A stretch of 64,000 nt of DNA from Streptosporangium becharense (GTDB lineage: Bacteria > Actinomycetota > Actinomycetes > Streptosporangiales > Streptosporangiaceae): assembly GCF_014204985.1 (NCBI RefSeq), contig NZ_JACHMP010000001.1, positions 7,564,001 to 7,628,000 on the forward strand. Direction: 5' to 3'. Below the pieces are notes generated by a model. It saw nothing but the letters and a program-made list of their open reading frames with translations. It had not been told where the DNA came from and did not search any database. How positions within the stretch are numbered: position 1 is the first letter of the stretch; every line of letters starts with the position of its first letter. This document shows, piece by piece, positions 51,650 to 60,149 of the stretch. Made by a program: the position numbers and the translations under genes.

Positions 51650-52432
51650 GTGGGCGGCCGGCCCGTGGTGTTGCGCGGGGCCGGTGAGGTGGTGGCCGCC
51701 TGCGGTGACGATCCGATGGTGGTGTGGGGTGCGCAGGGCATGCGTGCCGGGGTGCGGGCGTGGGCGTTGGAGGACGCGGTCGCGGTGGCGTGCCCGGATC
51801 TGAACCGGCGTGACCGGTTGACGGTGTGCGGCGGGGCCGCGCGGGTGGCCGCCCTGGTGCGGGCGGTGCGCGGTGAGCTGGGGTCCTCGTATCGGATGCT
51901 GGGGGATCGGGCGCTGGTGGAGGAGGTGGCGGCCCGGCTGTCGGCGGGGCAGGCGCCGGCGGGGTTCGAGTGGATGGACATGGGTCGCGCCGATGCCGTC
52001 GCGGTGGCCGGCGGGCCCGGTTCCCCTTCCCCGGTGGGCGGGCGGGCCGGGTGGCTGGGGGGTGGTGAGGAGGCGGAGGTGACGGCGCTGCTGGCGCGGG
52101 CGTCTCCGTCGTCGTGGGCCGTCCCGGGGGTGGCGGGGGTGCGCCGCTGGGCGGGGGCGAGGGTGGACGGTGCGCTGGTGGCGACGGCCGCCGACGCCTG
52201 GTCGTGTCCGGGGGTGGGGTTCGTGGCGGGGGTGGCGACCGCGCCCGCGTGCCGGGGCCGCGGGTTCGCGGAGCGGGTGTGCCGGTTCGTGTTCGGGGAG
52301 TTGCTGGCGGCCGAGGGGCGGGTGGCGCTCATGGTCGACAGTGACAACACCGCGGCGATCGCCCTGTACGGGCGGTTGGGGATGCGGCTTCGCCCGGTGG
52401 CCGCCGCGACGCTGGACGGCACCGCGGGGTGA
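51650..52432 (+). CDS. GNAT-family N-acetyltransferase
   Basis: GTG 51650, 5 nt after the purB stop; 260 residues. The C-terminal half is the GNAT fold with the acetyl-CoA loop VATAPACRGRGFAERVCRFVF (A-x-x-R-G-x-G) and DSDNTAAIALYGRLGMRLRPV. The N-terminal half is diverged and may be the first lobe of a FR47/MSH-type double GNAT. Substrate unknown; being translationally close to purB suggests one transcript. Confidence 0.85.
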   Translation: MGGRPVVLRGAGEVVAACGDDPMVVWGAQGMRAGVRAWALEDAVAVACPDLNRRDRLTVCGGAARVAALVRAVRGELGSSYRMLGDRALVEEVAARLSAGQAPAGFEWMDMGRADAVAVAGGPGSPSPVGGRAGWLGGGEEAEVTALLARASPSSWAVPGVAGVRRWAGARVDGALVATAADAWSCPGVGFVAGVATAPACRGRGFAERVCRFVFGELLAAEGRVALMVDSDNTAAIALYGRLGMRLRPVAAATLDGTAG

Positions 52433-52542
52433 GGCGCCGTTTTCCCCTGGTCCCGGTGGGGTGGTGCGCCGGGGCCGGGGGAGGTGGGACGGCGGGGGAA
52501 AATCGGATGCGGGACATCGGCCCGGCGGGCAGAGTGAATGGA

Positions 52543-53556
52543 ATGATGTCCAGTTTCGTGCCTGGTTTGGAGCTTTCACGGGCTTTCTATGCTGAGGTGG
52601 TTCGGCCGCTGGTGGCCGATGTGCCGCACAGTGCGGCGCTGATCGGTCCGGGGTCGGAGGTTCTGGCGTTCGACACCGGGCGTTCCGCCGAGTGCGGCTG
52701 GGGGCCGCGGGTGGTGTTGTTCGTCGGGCCGGACCTGGCCGGGCGGGTCCGGGCCCGGGTGGATGCGGCGCTGCCGGGCAGTTTCGGTGGTCATCCCGTC
52801 GTGGTGGGGGCCGAGCACGGGGTGCAGGTGAGCGATCCGGGGGTGTGGTTCACCGGCCTGCTGGGGTTCGACCCGTTGCGCGGGGTGGGGCTGCTCGACT
52901 GGTTGTCGACTCCGTGGCAGCGGCTGGCGGAGGTGACGTGCGGGGAGGTCTTCCACGACGGCCTGGGGGTGCTGGAGCGCGCCCGGGGGGCGTTGCGCCG
53001 GTACCCGCCTGATGTGGAACGTTACGTGCTGGCGGGGCAGTGGAGGCGCCTGGCGCAGCGGGAGACGTTCCCGGGCCGGTGCGGGGAGGTGGGGGACGGC
53101 CTGGGGTCGGCGCTGGTCACCGCGGAGCTGGCGGGTGAGGTGATGCGGCTGGTGCTGCTGATGCGGCGCCGTTACCCGCCGTACGCCAAGTGGCTGGGCA
53201 GCGCGTTCGTGCGGTTGCCGGGGACGGCGGAGCTGGGGGAGGCGTTGTCGGCGGCGGTGGCGGCCGACGACTGGCGGGGCCGGGAGGAGCATCTGGGGCG
53301 GGCCTACCGGAGGGTCGCGGCTTTGCACGACCGGCTGGGAGTGGCGCCGGCACCGGGGCCGCGGGGTTGTCATCGGCGTCCTTTCCGGTTCGCCGGGGCC
53401 GGGCGGTTCGCCGACGCGCTGAGCGGTGCGATCGTCGACGAGCGGGTGCGGGCGTTGCCGCCGGTGGGTTCGATCGACCAGTTCGGCGCCGGCGCGGACC
53501 TGCTGACGGACCCGGTGCGCTGCCGGGCGGTCACCCGCGCGGTCCTGGGGGTGTGA
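52543..53556 (+). CDS. DUF4037 protein with altered nucleotidyltransferase motif
   Basis: ATG 52543 gives 337 residues opening MMSSFVPGLELSRAFYAEVVRPLV, the DUF4037 start; earlier in-frame codons have no support. The nucleotidyltransferase-like loop reads GPGSEVLAFDTGRSAECGWGPRVVLF (35-60). DUF4037 relatives normally have Asp/His residues before WGPR (STDHxWGPR type); here Ala-Glu-Cys-Gly stands there, so the metal-binding Asp looks lost. DUF4037 C-terminal parts (RYPPDVERYVLAGQWRRLAQ, MRRRYPPYAKWLGSAF) are intact. Role unknown; it may be a non-catalytic nucleotide binder. Confidence 0.88.
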   Translation: MMSSFVPGLELSRAFYAEVVRPLVADVPHSAALIGPGSEVLAFDTGRSAECGWGPRVVLFVGPDLAGRVRARVDAALPGSFGGHPVVVGAEHGVQVSDPGVWFTGLLGFDPLRGVGLLDWLSTPWQRLAEVTCGEVFHDGLGVLERARGALRRYPPDVERYVLAGQWRRLAQRETFPGRCGEVGDGLGSALVTAELAGEVMRLVLLMRRRYPPYAKWLGSAFVRLPGTAELGEALSAAVAADDWRGREEHLGRAYRRVAALHDRLGVAPAPGPRGCHRRPFRFAGAGRFADALSGAIVDERVRALPPVGSIDQFGAGADLLTDPVRCRAVTRAVLGV

Positions 53557-53568
53557 CGTCGTCGTGTG

Positions 53569-53587
53569 CCCGCGCCGGCGGGTTTTC
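53569..53587 (+). terminator. short hairpin with T-run
   Basis: CCCGC-GCCG-GCGGG followed by TTTT, 13 nt after the DUF4037 stop. A small but canonical intrinsic terminator for the purB-GNAT-DUF4037 group. Confidence 0.5.
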
Positions 53588-53832
53588 CGACGGCCTCGGC
53601 GCTGACGCGCCATCGGGCGGCGTGGGACGGGCACACGGCCCGGGGGCCGGTGCCCGTCCCGCGCCGTGTCAGCCGGACGGTCCGGTGACGTCGATCACCG
53701 TGGGGTTCTCGTCATCGTCACCGGCCATGTCCGGCTCCGGCGCCTTCCGTCACCGGCCGCGCCGGCGGCGGCCCGGTCGTGGTTTCGGGGCTGTCATGTG
53801 AGGAGACGCCGGGTGAGCGGGGGAGTGAGACC

Positions 53833-54408
53833 TCAGCTGTCGAGCGTGACCGCGGCGTACTGGTACTTCGTGTACCCGTTCTCGTCACCGGAGTGCGACC
53901 GGCCGGTCATGACGTGGTAAGGGCTCACCGACGCGGAGTGGTTGCTCTCCTTCATGTTCGAGGTCCAGATCCGGGAGGTGACACGCAGCTGCTTCCCCTG
54001 CCAGAACAGCGCACCGATCCGGTAGTTCGTGTAGCCGTCCTCGTCCCCCTTGTGCTGCCTGCCAATGATGATCTCGTTCTCGTTGGTTTCGAAGAGCGAA
54101 CTGCTCTCCCGGCCGGCGGAGACCCAGCTGCGGGCTTCCACGTCGGCCTGCACGCCGTTGATGAGGATCCGGCTGCAGGAGTAGGTGGTGTAGCCGTTCT
54201 CGTCCCCGGAGTGCTTGCGGCCGGTCATCACCTGGTTGGCGGGGCAGGTGAACCAGGCGCCGGACGACTCCTTCACGGTCGAGGTGGTCTGGAGCTGGAC
54301 TTCCACCGTGTTCACCGTGGTGGCGGAGGCGGCCGCGGGGGCGACGGTCAGGGTGGCCAGGGCGGCGGCCGCCGTCGCGGCGAGGAGGGCCCTCTTGGAG
54401 GTGTTCAT
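53833..54408 (-). CDS. secreted three-repeat protein
   Basis: ATG 54408 with AAGGAAA upstream; 191 residues. Sec signal peptide at 1-29 (KRALLAATAAAALATLTVAPAAASA). The mature part is three copies of a ~53-residue unit with the core GR-x-H-x-GDE-x-GYT-x-Y at about 63-76, 116-129 and 169-182, and W-x-S with ES between copies. Two Cys occur (55 and 78). The threefold repeat suggests a beta-trefoil or beta-prism-like binding protein. Similar secreted Streptomyces-type proteins with MTGRxHSGDENG repeats exist without a known role. No protease or enzyme motif is seen. Confidence 0.85.
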   Translation of the reverse strand: MNTSKRALLAATAAAALATLTVAPAAASATTVNTVEVQLQTTSTVKESSGAWFTCPANQVMTGRKHSGDENGYTTYSCSRILINGVQADVEARSWVSAGRESSSLFETNENEIIIGRQHKGDEDGYTNYRIGALFWQGKQLRVTSRIWTSNMKESNHSASVSPYHVMTGRSHSGDENGYTKYQYAAVTLDS

Positions 54409-55146
54409 GCTGCTGGTTTCCTTTCGGACGTCGTTGCGTGTCTCGAGAGCGCGTGCGCAGACGGCTCACGCCATTCCCGGGGGTTCGGCGATGCGCCGAT
54501 CCCGCCCCGCGTGGCGCCTGCACGGGACGGGGGAACCGTCGTGGGGATGACGATCACATGGTGGCCGCCGCCGCATCGTCGGCTCGTCCCTCCGCAGGAG
54601 GATTACCGATCCGCAGCATGAATGACCCTCGGCGCTTCACTGTGGATTGATGCGATTCATAAACCAGATAAAGGGGGACCGCAATAGGCGGGTGACTTAA
54701 GGTCGCCGGGTGCGCCGAGGAGGTTGTCCCAGCATGACGCCGCAGGTCAGCCTCGTTGTGGGTTTCCGGCTCTGATCCTGAAGCTGAGGGGCCGCCTGGG
54801 GCCCGGAGCGGTTCACCGGCGGCAGGTGGCTTTCGCGGACGCCGACGGGCGCCCATTCCCACGTCCGGGCGGGATTCGAATTCCCGTGCGCGTGGGGAAT
54901 TGCCGGGCATTCGCTTCGGCGGGTCCCCCGTCTTCCGCCGGCGATCCGGGACCGGCCGGGCTCCGGGCGGGGCGAGCGGCGAAATCGGCCGGAATCGCGT
55001 ACCGCGGCCCGGTGGGTACGGCGGATTTCACCGTCGCCGGCCCGGAGCCGTCCCGCTCGTTCGGAACCGCCCGGATTGGCCGTGACGGTGGAGGCGCGGG
55101 CCGGCGTTCCGCCGCAGTCCGGCCTGCCCGGTGCCGTCCGCGCGGG
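54409..55146. other. 738-bp gap with no supported gene
   Basis: Several chance frames exist but none has a family pattern. The left part holds the promoter and leader of the secreted protein; an AT-richer stretch at 54640-54700 could be a promoter. A tRNA T-arm-like piece lies at 54878-54894 (CGGGA-TTCGAAT-TCCCG) but no cloverleaf surrounds it. Confidence 0.5.
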
Positions 55147-55449
55147 TCAGGCGGTGAGGGCCTCTCTGCGGCCCAGCGTGCGCCGCTCGAACCACAGCGA
55201 CGTGAACGGCGGCACCGAGCAGGCCAGTCCCAGCACGACCGTGCCCCGGCTCCACCCGCCCGCCCGTGCGGCGGCCAGGACCCCGGCGACGTAGAGCACG
55301 AACAGCGCGCCGTGCACGGGGCCGAAGATCTTCACCCCGAGATCACCGGTGGCGGCCACGTACTTGAAGTACATTCCCACGAGCAGGCCCGCCCACGAGC
55401 ACGCCTCGGCGATCGCGACGTAACGGAACAGTCGGAGTGCGGTCGGCAC
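55147..55449 (-). CDS. DUF3817 membrane protein
   Basis: GTG 55449, with AAAGAGG eight bases before it, gives 100 residues and three TM helices. Family pattern: LRLFRYVAIAEACSWAGLLVGMYFKYVAATGDLGVKIFGPVHGALFVLYV, then a helix and PPFTSLWFERRTLGRR at the end. DUF3817 proteins are small actinobacterial membrane proteins of unknown function. Standing alone. Confidence 0.88.
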   Translation of the reverse strand: MPTALRLFRYVAIAEACSWAGLLVGMYFKYVAATGDLGVKIFGPVHGALFVLYVAGVLAAARAGGWSRGTVVLGLACSVPPFTSLWFERRTLGRREALTA

Positions 55450-55588
55450 TGAGGACACCTCTTTCAAAGGTCGGCCGAGAATTTCAAAGGTCAGCCGGAA
55501 AAGGGGGAAACGGCCTCAAGCCTAGGGGGAGCGGGGGCCGGTCCCGGAGGCGGGACCGGAGCGCCGTCGCCGGCGCCCGCGCCGGGGG

Positions 55589-56452
55589 CTACTCCTCGGT
55601 GTCGGGTGTCAGAAGCCACACCCCGTACGGGTTGTGGAAGAAGTCGTCCTCCTCGTAGGACCGGCACGGGTGCCGTTCCAGCACCCAGCGCTGGGCGTCG
55701 GGGGCGAGCCGGAAGCCCTCCCCGTCCATCATCTCCCGTGCCCGCTGCTCGACCAGCAGGTAGAGCGCCATCTGGTCGATCAGCTCCACGCCGCTCTCCA
55801 GGAGTTCAGCCGGCATGGGCTCCGAGGTGTCGCGGCCCAGGTCGACCGCCACGTCCGGCGCGCCCAGCAGGTGCATGCCGCAGCTCTCCACCGTGTTCCC
55901 GTCGCCGAGCGGACGCTTGACCCAGGCGGAGAACAGGGTGACGGCCAGCTTCACCCGGTCCGGCTCGCCGGCCATCACGTCGGCGAGCGCGAGCCAGTGG
56001 TCCCGGCCGTGCGTCAGGCCGCTGCTGTCGTTCTTCACGGCCGTGGCGCCGGAACGCAGCAGGGCCGCCGTCACCGCCAGCGTCCGCCGTGAGACGTCGA
56101 ACACGTCGTCCCACAGCTCCTCGAAGACGCCGTCGCCCATGCCGACGATCACGTTGCGGTGGATGTCGAAGGCGTTGTGCTGGCGCATCGGCGGCGACAG
56201 CACGTACACCACCGAGTCGTGCTCCCGCACCGCCTTCCAGTCGGAGTCGGTGAAGCTGTCGTCCACCAGGCAGGACTCGAACGACCTGGGCATCCGCGGG
56301 TCGAAGCCCCGCTGGTGGTGCTCCTGGTTGACGACGACGAAGCCCGGCCCGGCGACGTCCGCGACGACCTTCTCGACCGCTTCCACCTCCAGCCCTGAAC
56401 CTAGGACGCACAACACGTGGCGCGGCATCACCGCGTAGTTTTGCCGGAACAT
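55589..56452 (-). CDS. hypothetical soluble protein
   Basis: A 287-residue soluble protein with even coding character and acidic composition. The N-terminus RHVLCVLGSGLEVEAVEKVVADVAGPGFVVVNQEHHQRGFD looks like a strand-helix start; a middle segment HDSVVYVLSPPM and TLAVTAALLRSGATAVKNDSSGLTHGRDHWLALADV follows; C-terminal GFRLAPDAQRWVLERHPCRSYEEDDFFHNPYGVWLLTPDTEE. The middle slightly recalls DUF4261-type proteins, but I do not recognise the family with confidence. No TM, signal or catalytic motif. Alone, divergent from the ABC exporter. Confidence 0.75.
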   Translation of the reverse strand: MFRQNYAVMPRHVLCVLGSGLEVEAVEKVVADVAGPGFVVVNQEHHQRGFDPRMPRSFESCLVDDSFTDSDWKAVREHDSVVYVLSPPMRQHNAFDIHRNVIVGMGDGVFEELWDDVFDVSRRTLAVTAALLRSGATAVKNDSSGLTHGRDHWLALADVMAGEPDRVKLAVTLFSAWVKRPLGDGNTVESCGMHLLGAPDVAVDLGRDTSEPMPAELLESGVELIDQMALYLLVEQRAREMMDGEGFRLAPDAQRWVLERHPCRSYEEDDFFHNPYGVWLLTPDTEE

Positions 56453-56806
56453 GCCGACACCCTACTGAAAAGGGGTCTTTCCCCGCTGATCGCTGCGGCG
56501 CGGTGCCGGCCGGGGCGGGAGCGCGGAGCCCGCCCGCGGCCCGGCCGGGGTCAGGCCGCGGCCCGCCCGGCCCTCTCCGGCCGGCCCCCTCCGAGGGGCT
56601 CCCGTACCGGGAAGGCCCCGTACGGCGGTCGCCCGCCGGTCCCGCGGCACCCGGGGGAGCACCCGGCCTTGACCTCAAGTTACGTTGAGCTCCTAGGGTC
56701 GGTGACGCCGCCCGGCCACACCGGGACGGCACCCCCCGGTACGCGACCCGCGGCCCCGCACCGGGACGGCCCGAAGCGGGGACCGCGGAGAACACGGTGA
56801 TGCGCG
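56453..56806 (+). other. 354-bp gap holding the ABC exporter promoter
   Basis: GC-rich, without a supported gene. The right part contains the MerR-type promoter at 56669-56699; the left part probably holds the promoter of the hypothetical gene on the minus strand. Confidence 0.5.
56669..56699 (+). promoter_or_regulatory. MerR/SoxR-type promoter with 19-bp spacer
   Basis: -35 TTGACC (56669-56674) and -10 TAGGGT (56694-56699) are 19 bp apart, the overlong spacing of MerR-activated promoters. The spacer holds a dyad CTCAA-GTTACG-TTGAG. CCTCAAGTT...TTGAG is the usual half-site of SoxR-like and related MerR regulators. It faces the ABC exporter gene. No MerR gene is in the window. Confidence 0.75.
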
Positions 56807-58807
56807 ATGGACATGGAATCGACCGCCTGGCACGCCCTGTACAGGACGGCGAACGCCCAGCGTGACCGGCGGCCCTTCTCGGCCGCCACTCTGCGGCGCA
56901 TCGCGTCCGCCGCCCGCCCGCACCGGGTCATGCTGGTGTGCTTCCTGCTGCTGAGCGTGGTGACGGCCGTCCTGGCGGTGGTGACCCCGGTCCTGGCCGG
57001 ACGGGTGGTGGACGCCATCGTCACCGGCGCACCCGCACCGGCCGTGGTGACCCTGGCCGCCCTCATCGCGGTCATCGCCCTGGCCGAGGCCGGGCTCGGC
57101 CTGCTGGCCCGGTGGCTGTCGGCGAGCATCGGCGAGGGACTGATCCTGCACCTGCGCGGCGCCGTCTTCGACCACGTCCAGCGCATGCCGATCGCCTTCT
57201 TCACCCGCACCCGCACCGGGGCCCTGGTCAGCCGGTTGAACAACGACGTCATCGGCGCCCAGCGCGCCTTCAGCGACACCCTGTCGGGCGTGGCCGGCAA
57301 CGTGGTCACCCTCACCCTGACCCTCGTGGTGATGGCCGGCATCTCCTGGCAGGTCACCGTCCTGGCCCTGGCGCTGCTGCCGGTGTTCGTCCTGCCCGCC
57401 CGGCGCATGGGCGCCCGCCTGGCGCGGCTGCAGCGCGAGGCGGCCGACCACAACGCGGCGATGAGCACCCAGATGATCGAACGCTTCTCCGCCCCCGGCG
57501 CCACGCTCGTCAAACTGTTCGGCCGTCCCGAGGAGGAGTCCGCCGAGTTCCTCACCCGTGCCCGCCGGGTCCGCGACATCGGCGTGCGCACCGCCATGGT
57601 GCAGTCGGTCTTCGTCACCGCGCTCACCCTGGTCTCGGCGCTGGCCCTGGCACTGGTGTACGGGGTCGGCGGGGTCGCGGCGCTGGGCGGGCGGCTGGAG
57701 CCCGGCGCGGTGGTGGCCCTGGCGCTGCTGCTGACCCGCCTGTACGCGCCGCTGACCGCCCTGGCCGGCGCCCGCCTGGAGGTGATGAGCGCCCTGGTCA
57801 GCTTCGAGCGGGTCTTCGAGATCCTCGACCTGCGGCCGTTGATCGTCGACCGGCCCGGTGCCCGGCCGCTGCCCGAGGGGCCGGTGTCGGTGGAGTTCGA
57901 CCAGGTGAGCTTCGCCTACCCCTCGGCCGACAAGGTGTCGCTGGCCTCCCTGGAGGAGGTCGCCGCCCTCGACACCCGGGGCGGCGTCCCCGTGCTGCAC
58001 GAGGTGTCCTTCCGCGCCGAACCCGGCCAGATGGTCGCCCTGGTGGGTTCCTCCGGGGCGGGCAAGTCCACGATCGCGCAACTCGTCCCGCGCCTGTACG
58101 ACACCGACGCCGGCGCCGTGCGCCTGTCGGGGATCGACGTGCGCGACCTGTCGGCGGCCTCCGTCCGCGCCACGCTGGGGATGGTCACCCAGGACGGCCA
58201 CCTGTTCCACGACTCCATCCGCGCCAACCTGCTGCTGGCCCGTCCCGGGGCCGGGGAGGAGGAGTTGTGGGAGGCGCTGCGCCGGGCCCGGCTGGAGGAC
58301 CTGGTCGCCTCCCTGCCCGACGGGCTGGACACCGTCGTCGGCGAGCGCGGCTACCGCCTGTCCGGTGGTGAGCGCCAGCGGCTGACCATCGCGCGGTTGC
58401 TGCTGGCCCGCCCGCGCGTGGTGATCCTGGACGAGGCCACCGCGCACCTGGACTCCACCTCCGAGGCGGCCGTGCAGGAGGCGCTGGCCGAGGCGCTGGC
58501 CGGGCGGACCGCGATCGTCATCGCCCACCGGTTGTCGACGGTCCGCGCGGCGGACCTGATCCTGGTCGTCGAGGACGGGCGTATCGTCGAACGCGGCACC
58601 CACACCGACCTGCTGGCCGCGGGCGGCCGTTACGGGCAGCTGTACCGCACCCAGTTCGACACCGGCCACGACGACGGGCGCGGAAACGGCGACGGTGCCG
58701 GAGCCGGTCGCGACGGCACGGGCACCGGCCGCGACGCCGCGCCGGACCCCGCGGGCACCCCCGGTGCGGCGGCTTTCGAACCGGCGCCCGCCGGAGCCGC
58801 CCGCTGA
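56807..58807 (+). CDS. ABC exporter, fused membrane and ATPase domains
   Basis: ATG 56807; 666 residues. Six TM helices over about 35-330 (type IV exporter fold), ATPase at about 365-605 with Walker A GSSGAGKST, Q-loop VTQDGHLF, signature LSGGERQ, Walker B VVILDEAT and His-switch IAHRLST. The last 45 residues are Gly/Asp/Ala-rich and disordered. One protein forms a homodimer or pairs with a second half. The preceding promoter is of MerR type, suggesting induction by a toxic or redox-active compound. A bidirectional terminator follows. Confidence 0.94.
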   Translation: MDMESTAWHALYRTANAQRDRRPFSAATLRRIASAARPHRVMLVCFLLLSVVTAVLAVVTPVLAGRVVDAIVTGAPAPAVVTLAALIAVIALAEAGLGLLARWLSASIGEGLILHLRGAVFDHVQRMPIAFFTRTRTGALVSRLNNDVIGAQRAFSDTLSGVAGNVVTLTLTLVVMAGISWQVTVLALALLPVFVLPARRMGARLARLQREAADHNAAMSTQMIERFSAPGATLVKLFGRPEEESAEFLTRARRVRDIGVRTAMVQSVFVTALTLVSALALALVYGVGGVAALGGRLEPGAVVALALLLTRLYAPLTALAGARLEVMSALVSFERVFEILDLRPLIVDRPGARPLPEGPVSVEFDQVSFAYPSADKVSLASLEEVAALDTRGGVPVLHEVSFRAEPGQMVALVGSSGAGKSTIAQLVPRLYDTDAGAVRLSGIDVRDLSAASVRATLGMVTQDGHLFHDSIRANLLLARPGAGEEELWEALRRARLEDLVASLPDGLDTVVGERGYRLSGGERQRLTIARLLLARPRVVILDEATAHLDSTSEAAVQEALAEALAGRTAIVIAHRLSTVRAADLILVVEDGRIVERGTHTDLLAAGGRYGQLYRTQFDTGHDDGRGNGDGAGAGRDGTGTGRDAAPDPAGTPGAAAFEPAPAGAAR

Positions 58808-58862
58808 CCCTCCGGCCCGCGCGACCGCGCGGGAGCGCACGAGCGAGGACCGCACGAGGGCG

Positions 58863-58900
58863 GGAGCCGGCGGCGGGCGGGCTCTCCCGCCGCCGGCTCC
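58863..58900. terminator. bidirectional hairpin terminator
   Basis: Fifteen-base arms GGAGCCGGCGGCGGG and CCCGCCGCCGGCTCC around an 8-nt loop, between the convergent ABC exporter (stop 58807) and map (stop 58954). Confidence 0.8.
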
Positions 58901-58953
58901 GGCCATGCCGGGGCGTCCTGCCGGTGCCGGACGGCCGGGGGAGTGCGGCACAG

Positions 58954-59721
58954 TCAGGGCAGGGTCAGCACACGGGGGCCGTCCTCGGTGACGGCCACCG
59001 TGTGCTCGGTGTGCGCCGCGCGGCTGCCGTCGGAGCTGGACAGGGTCCAGCCGTCGGCGGCGGTCACGTAGTCGTCGACGCCGCCGGCCACGAACATCGG
59101 CTCGATCGCCAGGACCAGGCCCGGCCGCAGCGTCATGCCCCGTCCCGGGCGGCCGTGGTTGGGCACGTGCGGGTCCTCGTGCATGGCCCGGCCGATGCCG
59201 TGGCCGCCGAAGTCCTCCGGGATGCCGTATCCGGCCGCCCGGCCCGCCCGGGCCACCGCGTGGCCGACGTCACCCAGCCTCCCGCCCGGCACGCACGCGG
59301 CGATCGCGTCCGCCAGGGCCGTCTCGGCGGTCTCGATCAGCTCCAGGTCGCCGGGGCGGGGGGAGCCGACCACGAAGCTGATCGCCGAGTCGCCGGCCCA
59401 CCCGTCCAGGTAGACGCCGCAGTCGACGCTCAGCAGGTCACCGTCGCGCAGCCGGTAACCGCCGGGGATGCCGTGCACGATCGCATCGTTGACCGACGCG
59501 CAGATCACCGCCGGGAACGGCGTCGGCGCGAAGTGCGGTTTGTAGCCGAGGAAGGCCGACTTGGCCCCCATGTCGGAGATCACCGACACGGCGACCTCGT
59601 TCAGCTCCAGCAGGCTGACGCCCACCCGTGCCTGCTCGCGTACCGCGGCCAGAGCCACGGCCACCACCCGGCCCGCCTCGCGCATGGCCTCCAGTTCGGC
59701 CGCGGACTTGATCTCCACCAT
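58954..59721 (-). CDS. map: methionine aminopeptidase, type I
   Basis: ATG 59721 has GGGAGGGTG eight bases before it, giving 255 residues. Metal ligands follow the MetAP pattern: Asp in VDCGVYLDGWAGDSA (two), His in GGHGIGRAMHEDP, Glu in LAIEPMF and Glu in HTEHTVAV. It removes the first Met from new proteins. It has no zinc-finger extension, so it is the short type I form. This copy is probably an extra one and not the ribosomal-operon map, given its solitary setting and its pairing with an XRE protein through a shared inverted repeat. Confidence 0.95.
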   Translation of the reverse strand: MVEIKSAAELEAMREAGRVVAVALAAVREQARVGVSLLELNEVAVSVISDMGAKSAFLGYKPHFAPTPFPAVICASVNDAIVHGIPGGYRLRDGDLLSVDCGVYLDGWAGDSAISFVVGSPRPGDLELIETAETALADAIAACVPGGRLGDVGHAVARAGRAAGYGIPEDFGGHGIGRAMHEDPHVPNHGRPGRGMTLRPGLVLAIEPMFVAGGVDDYVTAADGWTLSSSDGSRAAHTEHTVAVTEDGPRVLTLP

Positions 59722-59793
59722 GTGGCACACCCTCCCGATCACCCAATACCTATACCGTTATTGTTATCACGGTTGCTAGGATGTGCCACATGG
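59718..59793. promoter_or_regulatory. paired 12-bp inverted repeats over both start codons
   Basis: CCATGTGGCACA (59718-59729) and TGTGCCACATGG (59782-59793) are exact complements 52 bp apart, each covering one gene's ATG (map and xre). Each half holds a TGTG-x-CACA palindrome. A further dyad ACCGT..ACGGT lies near 59756-59775, in an AT-rich middle with TATACC. Likely binding sites of the XRE protein, letting it shut both genes. Confidence 0.75.
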
Positions 59794-60044
59794 TGCGACC
59801 CCCGCTGACCGAACTCGACCGCGAACGCGGCCACCGCCTGGGTGCGATCCTGCGCCAGGCGCGCGGCTCACGCAGCATGGCCGAGGTGGCCGCCGCCGCC
59901 GGCCTGTCCGCGGAGACCGTCCGCAAGATCGAAACCGGCAGGATCCCCACCCCCGCCTTCTTCACCATCGCCGCGCTCGCCCAGACCCTCGGCGTCTCCC
60001 TCGACGTCCTCGTCGAGGTCTGCACCCCCGAACGCGCCGCCTGA
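59790..60044 (+). CDS. small XRE-family regulator
   Basis: ATG 59790 with AGG about nine bases upstream (ATG 59781 also possible); 84 residues. The HTH fills the protein: RLGAILRQARGSRSMAEVAAAAGLSAETVRKIETGRIPTPAFFTIAALAQTLGVSLDVLVEV. It is divergent from map and shares mirror-image start regions with it, pointing to control of map and of itself. No toxin or phage gene is beside it. Confidence 0.88.
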   Translation: MVRPPLTELDRERGHRLGAILRQARGSRSMAEVAAAAGLSAETVRKIETGRIPTPAFFTIAALAQTLGVSLDVLVEVCTPERAA

Positions 60045-60149
60045 GCCGCCCCTCGCCCCGCCCGCCGACCGGCGACGCCCGTCCGCCAGGCCCTCGCGGA
60101 CACCGCCCCGTCCGCCGGCACCACAAGGACGGCGCAAACGGCGCAGCCG

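Noticed and set aside
54878-54894. tRNA T-arm-like sequence (CGGGA, TTCGAAT, TCCCG)
   Set aside because: Stem and loop are perfect, but no matching acceptor stem, D-arm or anticodon arm is found at the needed distances on either strand; probably chance or a relic.
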